Origin: CAYSCW01 sp964429795
Lineage (GTDB): Bacteria; Acidobacteriota; Aminicenantia; Aminicenantales; Aminicenantaceae
Length of the DNA stretch: 64,000 nucleotides
Direction: 5' to 3'
NCBI GenBank assembly: GCA_964429795.1
Contig: CAYSCW010000001.1
Span: forward strand, 62,001-126,000
The notes under the pieces are model-generated. The model saw only the letters and a list, made by a program, of their open reading frames with translations, searched no databases and had not been told where the DNA came from. Position numbers and translations under genes: made by a program. Below are positions 57,527-64,000 of this stretch, piece by piece (within the stretch, counting starts at the first letter, position 1; each line of letters opens with the position of its first letter).

Positions 57527-58807
57527 ATGAAAATGAAAGTATTGGTGGTTGGCTCTGGTGGAAGAGAACATGCTCTTGCTTGGAAGATTGCCCAAAGCCC
57601 CCAGGTGAAAAAGCTTTACTGTGCGCCTGGAAATTCTGGCACCATGGATATCGCTGAAAACGTTTCTCTCAGCGTGACCGACCTTAAGGGGCTGGCTGAT
57701 TTTGCCCAGCAAGAGAAGATCGATTTAACCGTGGTCGGGCCTGAGCTTCCTTTGACTATGGGAATCGTAGATGAGTTTGAAAAGAAAGGATTGAAAATCT
57801 TCGGGCCCGACCAGAACGCAGCCCAGCTTGAGGGAAGCAAGGTTTTTGCTAAACAGTTCATGGAACGGCATAAGATTCCCACCGCGAAGTTTAAGGTAGT
57901 GGAATCTCCTGATCAAGCTGTGAAGATCTTTAATTCAGGAGAGTTCGGTTTCCCTCTGGTGGTGAAGGCAGATGGGCTTGCCGCAGGAAAAGGTGTTTTG
58001 ATCTGCAAGAATCTCAAGATGGCAGAGGATGCGGTGAGATTGATCATGGTGGACAAGCAATTTGGTGATTCTGGGGATAAAGTTGTGGTGGAGGAATTCT
58101 TGAGGGGGAAGGAGGCTTCTTTCATCGTCATTTCAGACGGCGTCAAAATGCTTCCCCTTGTGACCACTATGGACCACAAGCCAGTCTATGATGGAGATAT
58201 AGGCCCTAACACTGGCGGGATGGGCGCTATATCGCCTTCTCCTTTTATAGATCAAGAGCTTTTTAAAGAAATCATGGAGACCATCGTTTTTCCCACGGTA
58301 ACCCGAATGCTGGAAGAGGGAAGAAAGTTTAAGGGAGTCCTCTATGTAGGATTGATGCTGACGGATGAGGGGCCTAAGGTTCTGGAATACAATTGCAGGT
58401 TTGGAGACCCGGAGACTCAACCTCAAGTGTTGAGGATGCAGGGTGACCTTGTAGAGGTGCTTCTTGCGGCTGTGGAGGGCAACGTCTTGGAAAAGGAACT
58501 CGACTGGAGTAATAGGCCATCTGGATGTGTGATTTTAGCTTCGGGCGGATACCCAATTAAATACGAAAAAGGAAAGAGGATAGAAGGCCTCAAAGAAGCT
58601 TCCAAGATACCGGGAATCACCATTTTCCATGCTGGCACCAAATTCAAGGATGGAGAATATTATACAGACGGGGGAAGGGTGATGGGAGTTTGTGCCTCTG
58701 AAAAAACCTTGACTGAGACCATGAAAAAAATCTACAAGGTCATTTTTAAAATCTATTTTGAGGCCATGCATTTTCGGCGGGATATCGGAGCCGAGAGGAA
58801 GGTGTGA
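57527..58807 (+). CDS. purD: Phosphoribosylamine-glycine ligase
   Basis: A 426-residue ATP-grasp enzyme for the second step of purine synthesis (phosphoribosylamine plus glycine to GAR). KVLVVGSGGREHALAWKIAQ opens the N-domain, VVKADGLAAGKGVLICK and VVEEFLRGKEASFIVISDGV mark the ATP-grasp, and NTGGMGAISPSPF and EYNCRFGDPETQPQVLRM follow. The start is supported by an AAAGGATAGG site. Its stop overlaps purE. Confidence 0.96.
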   Translation: MKMKVLVVGSGGREHALAWKIAQSPQVKKLYCAPGNSGTMDIAENVSLSVTDLKGLADFAQQEKIDLTVVGPELPLTMGIVDEFEKKGLKIFGPDQNAAQLEGSKVFAKQFMERHKIPTAKFKVVESPDQAVKIFNSGEFGFPLVVKADGLAAGKGVLICKNLKMAEDAVRLIMVDKQFGDSGDKVVVEEFLRGKEASFIVISDGVKMLPLVTTMDHKPVYDGDIGPNTGGMGAISPSPFIDQELFKEIMETIVFPTVTRMLEEGRKFKGVLYVGLMLTDEGPKVLEYNCRFGDPETQPQVLRMQGDLVEVLLAAVEGNVLEKELDWSNRPSGCVILASGGYPIKYEKGKRIEGLKEASKIPGITIFHAGTKFKDGEYYTDGGRVMGVCASEKTLTETMKKIYKVIFKIYFEAMHFRRDIGAERKV

Positions 58808-59301
58808 AGATGAAAGTAGCTATTTTTTTAGGAAGCGGTTCAGATTATAACGTTGCAAAAGAGGCTGTTGAGATGCTTCGGGAATTCGGAGTGCCGTATG
58901 CTTTGGAGGTGACATCTGCCCATCGTTCTCCGGAAAGAACTTTAAACCTGATTCGACAGTTTGAGGAGAAAGGAGTGGAGGTGTTCATTGCCATAGCAGG
59001 CAAGGCTGCCCATTTAGCGGGCTTTGTGGCCTCCCATTCCCTCCGACCTGTCATAGGCGTTCCTGTGGAAAACAAAGGATTGGGGGGTCTTGATGCTCTT
59101 CTCTCCACCGTACAGATGCCAAAAGGAATCCCGGTGGCCACCATGGGCCTGGGAGAGAGTGGAGCGGCCAATGCAGCTCTGCTGGCCGTTCAGATTCTGT
59201 CTCAGAAAGAGGAAGGACTGAAAGAGAAGATAAAAGACTACAGAAAAAAAATGGCTTCTCGAGTGGAGAAGAAGTCTGAGAAGATCAAGGAAGAGTTGTG
59301 A
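58804..59301 (+). CDS. purE: N5-carboxyaminoimidazole ribonucleotide mutase
   Basis: A 165-residue class I PurE that rearranges N5-CAIR to CAIR in purine synthesis, a step normally paired with PurK. VAIFLGSGSDYNVAKEAVEM holds the first active-site serine, VTSAHRSPERTLNLIRQ and IAIAGKAAHLAGFVASHSLR follow, and LSTVQMPKGIPVATMGLG is typical. The GTG at 58804 overlaps the purD stop, but the in-frame ATG at 58810 with GGAAGG before it is equally plausible and would give 163 residues. The stop overlaps the mtaB start by 4 bases. Confidence 0.95.
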   Translation: MKMKVAIFLGSGSDYNVAKEAVEMLREFGVPYALEVTSAHRSPERTLNLIRQFEEKGVEVFIAIAGKAAHLAGFVASHSLRPVIGVPVENKGLGGLDALLSTVQMPKGIPVATMGLGESGAANAALLAVQILSQKEEGLKEKIKDYRKKMASRVEKKSEKIKEEL

Positions 59302-60560
59302 GATCATTCTCCATCCAAACCTTTGGCTGTCGTGCCAACCAAGCAGAGGCTTTTCTGTGGTCAGATGAACTCCAGAAAAAGGGGCTGAGGTACGAGAAAG
59401 ATCCATCTCTTAGTGACCTGGTCCTGGTGAACACCTGCACGGTCACCCGCAAGGCCGACAGCGATGTGCGCAAGTTTATCCGGAGGATTGCCGGCTGCAG
59501 GCCTGATGCACGGATCATTGTTACAGGATGTTATGTCCAGAGGGCCCCCGAGGAATTCAAAAACATCCCTCAGGTCTGGAGAATATATACTAACCAGAAG
59601 AAAAAGGAACTGATTCCAGATCTTCTTACTTGCATCCGTCCTCAGGGAGCTGTTTCTGCTTTCCCTTTTCGTTCTCGAGCACTGGTCAAGATTCAGGATG
59701 GCTGCAATTTCCGCTGCACATTCTGCATTGTTCCCAGGGTGAGGGGCATGAGTGTAAGCCTCGAGAAAGAAAAGATCCTGGCTCAAATCAGAAAGTTCAT
59801 TGATCATGGTTTTCGCGAGGTCGGCCTTACAGGAATCCATATCTGCTCCTACGGGCAGGATTTTCAGTCTCCATCCTCCCTTCTGGAATTGATAGAGGAA
59901 ATCGAGAACTTGGAGGGTTTGGATCGTTTAAGACTGAGTTCGCTCGATCCCCGTTTTTTGAGCTTTTCATTATTGGAACACATAACCCATAGTGAAAAGA
60001 TCTGTCCTCATTTTCATCTCTCTCTCCAGGCTGGGAGTGATAAAATCCTGCGGCTCATGGGACGCAAAACCGCTGTCGCCGATTATGAACAGATTCTCGC
60101 CTGTTTGCGACGTCATTCGCCCCAGGCATCTTTGGGAGCGGATATTATCGTTGGATTTCCAGGAGAAGGCAATAAGGAGTTCGAACAGACTTACCGCTTC
60201 TTGGAGAAATCCCCTTTGACTTACTTTCACGTCTTTTCCTATTCTCCCCGGCCATGGACAGAGGCTGCTTCGTGGCCTCAGGTGGAGGTGAAGGTCAAGA
60301 AAGAGAGGGCCTCCCTTTTGCGCAGACTAGGGCAGAAGAAGAATTGGGATTTCCGCCGGCAGTTTGTAGGAAAAAAATGTGAAGCCATCGTCATAAATAA
60401 AAACGAAGAGGGTGCCCGGGTTTTAACTTCCAACTATATTAAAGTTTCGGTCTCTTCCTGCTCTCCAGAGGCAAGGGAGAAGATCAGGGTCAGGATCACA
60501 AAAGCAGAAGAGATGGGGACCCAGGGAAAAATCCTCTCTCAGAGAAATTCAATTCCTTAA
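59298..60560 (+). CDS. mtaB: tRNA (t6A37) methylthiotransferase MtaB
   Basis: A 420-residue radical SAM methylthiotransferase that adds a methylthio group to t6A37 in tRNAs. The N-terminal UPF0004 domain has the three cluster cysteines in FGCRANQAE, NTCTVT and TGCYVQ. The radical SAM motif is CNFRCTFC (CxxxCxxC) with VPRVRGMSVSLEKEKI. It resembles MtaB rather than MiaB or RimO in these elements, and the C-terminal TRAM-like part is short. The start is a GTG overlapping purE by 4 bases. MtaB and TrmO (20.7 kb) act on the same t6A base. Confidence 0.9.
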   Translation: MRSFSIQTFGCRANQAEAFLWSDELQKKGLRYEKDPSLSDLVLVNTCTVTRKADSDVRKFIRRIAGCRPDARIIVTGCYVQRAPEEFKNIPQVWRIYTNQKKKELIPDLLTCIRPQGAVSAFPFRSRALVKIQDGCNFRCTFCIVPRVRGMSVSLEKEKILAQIRKFIDHGFREVGLTGIHICSYGQDFQSPSSLLELIEEIENLEGLDRLRLSSLDPRFLSFSLLEHITHSEKICPHFHLSLQAGSDKILRLMGRKTAVADYEQILACLRRHSPQASLGADIIVGFPGEGNKEFEQTYRFLEKSPLTYFHVFSYSPRPWTEAASWPQVEVKVKKERASLLRRLGQKKNWDFRRQFVGKKCEAIVINKNEEGARVLTSNYIKVSVSSCSPEAREKIRVRITKAEEMGTQGKILSQRNSIP

Positions 60561-60627
60561 ACCACGGCTTTCTCTATTCCTTAAACCACCTTTTCTTTCG
60601 GAAGGGAAGAGGTTAAAATAAGATGAA

Positions 60628-62328
60628 ATGAGCCGGATCATTCGCCTTTCGCCTGCGGTCTCCCAGAAAATTGCTGCGGGAGAGGTCATCGAAAGGCCCG
60701 CTTCTGCGGTCAAGGAGCTTGTGGAGAACTCCTTGGATGCGGGTGCTTCTGAGATCAATGTCGAAATCTGGGCAGGAGGGAAGAGGTTTATCCGGGTAAC
60801 CGATGATGGGTCGGGAATGGGCAGGGAAGATGCACTCGTCTGCTTTGAAAGGCATTCCACCAGTAAGATTAGAAGCGAGGAAGATCTTGAGGCCATCGCT
60901 ACTTTAGGTTTTAGAGGAGAGGCCCTCCCCAGCATTTCTGCGGTTTCTCGCCTGAGCTTGAAGACTGCGGAGAAGAGAGGAGAGAAGGGAACGTTTATTG
61001 AAAGAGAAGGAGAGAGAGTCCTTCTCATTCAAGACATCGGTTTCCCCCCGGGGACAAGCGTCGAAGTCAAAGATTTGTTCTTCAACCTTCCTGCACGAAG
61101 AAAATTTCTACGATCCGAAAAGTCTGAACTTTCTTCCATCGTCAAATACCTGACCGGGGTTTGTCTGGCCTTTCCAGGTGTCAGATTTTCTTTAACTCAC
61201 GGCAAAAGAGAGATTTTTCACTACCCTGCAGTGGGCAGCCTCAAAGAAAGAATTTTTCAAATCTATGGAAAATCGACCATTGCAAATCTGATGGAAGTTG
61301 ACTATCAACAGGACGAAATAAAGATTTTTGGCTTTGTTTCCGCTCCTCCCTCCGGATGCTATGACAGAAGACGACAAATCTTTTTTGTCAACAAACGGCC
61401 GGTTAAGGACAAACTCCTTCAAGCGGCCTTGAACCAAGCCTATGATGGTTTTTTGGAGAGAGGCCGTTTTGCGGAAGCTTTCCTTTTTCTCTCCTGTCCC
61501 CATTCTGAGGTCGATGTCAACGTCCATCCCACAAAGGCTGAGGTAAGGTTCAGAAGTTCGAATACAGTTTTTAGCTTTGTGTTTAAATGCATGAGACAGG
61601 CATTGCTCCGCCACCAAGGCATAAAAGAAATCTATGCTGCGCAGGAAAAAGAGAAAAAAGGCTTCAGGATAGAAGAAGGGCCTCCTCATTTACAGATAGA
61701 GACAGATGCGAAAGAAGATGAGATGGGACAGGAGCTTTTTGCTTCTCTCCCCGAAAAAGAGGAATTATTTCCCAGAGTCTTAGGCCAGTATCTGCGCAGT
61801 TACATCGTGGCTGAAACTCCTGAGGAGATTCTCATCATCGATCAGCACAATGCCCATGAACGGGTGTTGTTTGAAAAGTATAAAGAGATCCATAAGGGAA
61901 AGAAGTGGCCTCAAAAAATGGTCCTCTTTCCCCTCCTTGTGGACCTTACACCTTCTCAAATTCTGAGCATGGAGGAGAATCAATCCTTGCTGGAGGAGGC
62001 GGGGTTCAGAGTGGAAGCTATGGGAGGGCAGAGCTATGTTCTGAGGGAGGTTCCCGATATTTTCCAGGAGGAAGAGGCGAAAGATGTCTTCCTTTCTCTG
62101 CTTGAAGAGATAAAGGAGGAGAAGATAGAAAAAAGAGAAGAGGCGCTTCTGGCCACCTTGGCCTGCAGGACTGCTGTAAAGGTCGGAGAACCTTTATCTC
62201 CGGACAGGATGAAATACTTAGTCGACGAGCTGTTTCAAACGCCCAACCCCTCACTCTGTCCCCATGGTCGACCGATAACAGTTAGGATAGAAAGGCGGGA
62301 GATTGAAAAAGGTCTGAAGCGGCGCTGA
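60628..62328 (+). CDS. mutL: DNA mismatch repair protein MutL
   Basis: A 566-residue GHKL ATPase. IIRLSPAVSQKIAAGEVIER, KELVENSLDAGASEINVEI and TLGFRGEALPSISAVSRLSL mark the N-terminal ATP-binding half, with VEVKDLFFNLPARRKFL and VDVNVHPTKAEVRF following. The C-terminal dimerisation domain ends with LACRTAVKVGEPLSPDRM and CPHGRPITVRI. I did not see the endonuclease motif DQHA(x)2E(x)4E complete: DQHNAHERVLFEKY has DQHNAHE, so nicking activity is likely but slightly variant. MutS is not in the window. It is followed by two tRNA genes. Confidence 0.95.
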   Translation: MSRIIRLSPAVSQKIAAGEVIERPASAVKELVENSLDAGASEINVEIWAGGKRFIRVTDDGSGMGREDALVCFERHSTSKIRSEEDLEAIATLGFRGEALPSISAVSRLSLKTAEKRGEKGTFIEREGERVLLIQDIGFPPGTSVEVKDLFFNLPARRKFLRSEKSELSSIVKYLTGVCLAFPGVRFSLTHGKREIFHYPAVGSLKERIFQIYGKSTIANLMEVDYQQDEIKIFGFVSAPPSGCYDRRRQIFFVNKRPVKDKLLQAALNQAYDGFLERGRFAEAFLFLSCPHSEVDVNVHPTKAEVRFRSSNTVFSFVFKCMRQALLRHQGIKEIYAAQEKEKKGFRIEEGPPHLQIETDAKEDEMGQELFASLPEKEELFPRVLGQYLRSYIVAETPEEILIIDQHNAHERVLFEKYKEIHKGKKWPQKMVLFPLLVDLTPSQILSMEENQSLLEEAGFRVEAMGGQSYVLREVPDIFQEEEAKDVFLSLLEEIKEEKIEKREEALLATLACRTAVKVGEPLSPDRMKYLVDELFQTPNPSLCPHGRPITVRIERREIEKGLKRR

Positions 62329-62423
62329 AATTGACAACTTTTTGAGGTTTTGCTAAGATTGTGGCGCTTCGAGACCAGGGTAGATTTCATTAAAACCTGG
62401 AATTCCTTGATGGGTAGAAACAG

Positions 62424-62498
62424 CGGGGAGTGGCGCAGCCTGGTTAGCGCGCCTGCCTTGGGAGCAGGAGGTCGTCGGTTCAAATCCGATCTCCCCGA
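62424..62498 (+). tRNA. tRNA-Pro, anticodon TGG
   Basis: A 75-base cloverleaf. The acceptor stem is CGGGGAG with CTCCCCG and discriminator A; the anticodon stem CCTGC/GCAGG encloses loop CTTGGGA with anticodon TGG; the T-stem is GTCGG/CCGAT with loop TTCAAAT. CCA is not encoded. Confidence 0.96.
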
Positions 62499-62552
62499 TT
62501 CGGATCTCGGATGGCGGCTTAGAACTCTAGTTGAGAGTTTGAGATAAAGTGC

Positions 62553-62629
62553 GCGCCTGTAGCTCAGGTGGATAGAGCAGCTGCCTTCTAAGCAGCGGGT
62601 CGGGAGTTCGAGTCTCTCCAGGCGCGCCA
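62553..62629 (+). tRNA. tRNA-Arg, anticodon TCT
   Basis: The acceptor stem is GCGCCTG with CAGGCGC, the discriminator is G, and CCA is encoded (62627-62629). The anticodon stem GCTGC/GCAGC encloses loop CTTCTAA with anticodon TCT; the T-loop is GTTCGAGTC. It reads AGA. It follows tRNA-Pro by 54 bases and is followed by AT-rich accessory sequence, so its 3' end may have served as an integration site. Confidence 0.96.
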
Positions 62630-62826
62630 TCTTATCCCCTTATTTTTCAATAGTTATCCTCAAAAGCACAGTTTAGCCAGAATAGGTAATTTTGGGCGAT
62701 TTTTGGCCTAAAATGTCAAACGAGCGTCAAATCTATGACAAATCTATATTGCATAATAATAGGCAAGTTTAATCCTTTTATGACACACCACTGACACAGG
62801 AGGAGAAGAGTGTTTTCTATATATTG

Positions 62827-62855
62827 TTGACGTCAAAGGTATGTTTATATAATAT
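62827..62855 (+). promoter_or_regulatory. Candidate promoter for the RES-domain gene
   Basis: TTGACG (62827-62832) is followed by overlapping -10 candidates, TATAAT after 15 bases and TAATAT after 17 bases. It lies about 50 bases upstream of the RES start at 62905. The -35 is part of a TTGACGTCAA palindrome that could be an operator. Confidence 0.45.
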
Positions 62856-62904
62856 TGGTGTAAAATTTTTTAATAAAGTAAGCATTTCCTATAGTAAGAC
62901 TTAA

Positions 62905-63660
62905 ATGAGCCCAGACGTAAAGAAAAACGTTGTCATCAAAGTCAAAAAACCTTCTTTAAGCGATATCGATGCTTTATCGAGCTTCATCAGGGAACTTAGA
63001 TTTAACAATAGATTTATCCTAAAACCCAAGTCTACTAAATTTATTAATGGACTAATAAAGTACGCGAAAAAATATAAAACACATGAGATCAAGAAGGACG
63101 AAAGATTCTTTAGAGCCCGAAAACATGAATTAGGAATGAAAAAAGAATATTATTCAATCCATGAAATGGATGCCCCTCCTGTTGATAAGGTTTTACATGG
63201 AAGGCTCAATCCTGTTGGTATCCCGTATTTATATTTAGCTAGTGATAAAAAAACAGCTGTAGCTGAGGTTAGGCCTTGGGTTGGATGTAATCTGAATGTT
63301 GCTGAATTTATTGCCATAAAAAAAATATTGGTTATAAATTTCTCAAATAAGTTTTTTACTAAGATGCCTGAGGATGATAAATATCCGGCCGCAGAGTTCG
63401 CTTGGAGAAAACTTATTTCTTCCTTGTTTTCATGGCCATTTGATCCTAGAGATGATACTGCTTATTTTCCTACGCAGTACATAACTGAGAGAATTAAGAA
63501 CGAAGGTTTCGATGGTATCATATACGATAGTGCGCTAAATTTTTCTGGTTATAATCTTGCTCTTTTTTCAGAAAGAAATGTTAAAGCACAAAGAAGTTGT
63601 CCCTACTCTGTAACATCCATTGAATGCACGATAAAAGAGAGGAAGTATCCAAAAAGTTAG
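62905..63660 (+). CDS. RES-domain protein (NAD+-phosphorylase-type toxin family)
   Basis: A 251-residue protein with the RES domain in its C-terminal two thirds: ERFFRARKHELGMKKEYYSI (Arg of RES), GRLNPVGIPYLYLASDKKTA, VAEVRPWVG (Glu of RES), YFPTQYITERIKNEGFDGII and YDSALNFSGYNLALF (Ser of RES). RES toxins of Xre-RES systems destroy NAD+. The N-terminal 70 residues are a basic helical region. No Xre-type antitoxin gene lies immediately upstream, so it is either an orphan, a RES variant with another partner, or its partner is elsewhere. Codon composition is AT-rich compared with the rest, suggesting transfer. Confidence 0.8.
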   Translation: MSPDVKKNVVIKVKKPSLSDIDALSSFIRELRFNNRFILKPKSTKFINGLIKYAKKYKTHEIKKDERFFRARKHELGMKKEYYSIHEMDAPPVDKVLHGRLNPVGIPYLYLASDKKTAVAEVRPWVGCNLNVAEFIAIKKILVINFSNKFFTKMPEDDKYPAAEFAWRKLISSLFSWPFDPRDDTAYFPTQYITERIKNEGFDGIIYDSALNFSGYNLALFSERNVKAQRSCPYSVTSIECTIKERKYPKS

Positions 63661-63785
63661 CATGTTGATTGTGTCGTGTACCTAACCATTATGTCAATTT
63701 TTTAATATCGTAATACTAATAAAAAAAACAAGTTATATAAATCAGTTAAAACGGGAAATTATTTTTCATTGTGATTTTATATTCT

Positions 63786-64000
63786 TTATTCTTTAATCAG
63801 TCTTTCTGCCAACTTGTGGAGGTCAGAATTAGCAAGGGCCAATACTTTTTTCTTAATAGAACGTGAATAGTATTCGCGCTCTGTCTTGTTCAATTTTTCT
63901 CCTCTCAGCTTCTTCAGGAATAGTTCTTTTTGTTTTTTAGAGAAAATCTGTGACATGGCGTATTCTAGCTCAAAATCATCTTTCATATTGATGTATTCTT
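63786..64000 (-). CDS. C-terminal part of an unrecognised basic helical protein (continues past the window)
   Basis: The frame reads EYINMKDDFELEYAMSQIFS, then KKQKELFLKKLRGEKLNKTE, REYYSRSIKKKVLALANSDL and HKLAERLIKE to a stop at 63786. There is no stop between the first visible ATG (63986) and the window edge, so the gene probably starts outside the window. I recall similar KTEREYYSR...KKKxxALANxxLHxLA tails in regulatory or nucleotidyltransferase-associated proteins, but I cannot name the family reliably. The composition is AT-rich like the RES gene; the two genes are convergent. Confidence 0.5.
   Translation of the reverse strand, partial: EYINMKDDFELEYAMSQIFSKKQKELFLKKLRGEKLNKTEREYYSRSIKKKVLALANSDLHKLAERLIKE

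Noticed and set aside
62630..62904. Possible remnant of a phage integrase next to tRNA-Arg
   Set aside because: No coding frame or integrase motif could be read; only AT-rich sequence with a candidate promoter.

Overview
The window looks like the chromosome of an anaerobic or fermentative Gram-negative-type bacterium. A TonB-dependent receptor, a TolC-type channel and an RND pump imply an outer membrane. An A/V-type ATPase with sodium-ligand residues, several MinD-type ferredoxin ATPases, Mrp/NifX proteins, radical-SAM enzymes and a CooC fragment imply anaerobic iron-sulfur metabolism. The style would fit a deep lineage such as Aminicenantes or another Acidobacteriota relative, but this is an inference from gene content; no marker comparison was possible.

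Layout. 0-0.35 kb: the end of an IS3-family element inserted in a cooC-like gene. 0.4-3.1 kb: uvrA. 3.5-7.0 kb: a DUF3311/SSS symporter pair, an M20 amidohydrolase and mntP. 7.0-15.4 kb: a leftward cluster of cobalamin riboswitch with terminator, BtuB-like receptor, a small Cys/His secreted protein, TolC-like, adaptor and RND pump. 15.4-16.2 kb: an AT-rich gap with strong hairpins and a 31-codon ORF. 16.2-25.6 kb: a PLP decarboxylase, an M16 peptidase pair, trmO, a GIY-YIG protein, ilvE, a methyltransferase, DUF6125, radical SAM, DUF6485 and a NifU/IscU-like scaffold. 25.8-34.6 kb: a long leftward, largely overlapping array starting at a Fur-family regulator with a palindromic operator. It runs through low-complexity DUF5320-like proteins, two NifX-domain proteins, an Mrp ATPase, two small zinc-ribbon proteins, an MBL-fold hydrolase, two ferredoxin-containing MinD ATPases, a DUF4405 membrane protein and an aminotransferase. 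34.8-40.0 kb: queF and queEDC with an EamA transporter, a UbiA prenyltransferase and a DUF362 protein between them. 40.4-41.3 kb: an unrecognised internally repeated protein. 41.6-49.7 kb: a complete nine-gene V-type ATPase operon in the order of the Enterococcus hirae ntp operon. 49.7-53.7 kb: a TPR protein, a frameshifted TMTC-like membrane glycosyltransferase, a dCMP-deaminase-like protein, an NMP-kinase-like protein, tatC and tatA. 53.8-62.3 kb: S41 protease, rpiB, an SHMT homologue, purD, purE, mtaB and mutL. 62.4-64 kb: tRNA-Pro, tRNA-Arg, then an AT-rich accessory segment with an orphan RES-domain protein and the tail of another gene.

A dispersed, MITE-like palindromic repeat occurs five times between genes (about 3.2, 25.7, 36.3, 40.2 and 41.3 kb). 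The best candidates for an undescribed system are (i) the Fur-associated NifX/Mrp cluster whose low-complexity proteins share one coiled-coil tail, and (ii) the cobalamin-riboswitch-led receptor plus RND cluster, whose pump lacks the usual membrane aspartate in TM4 and has one in TM10 instead.
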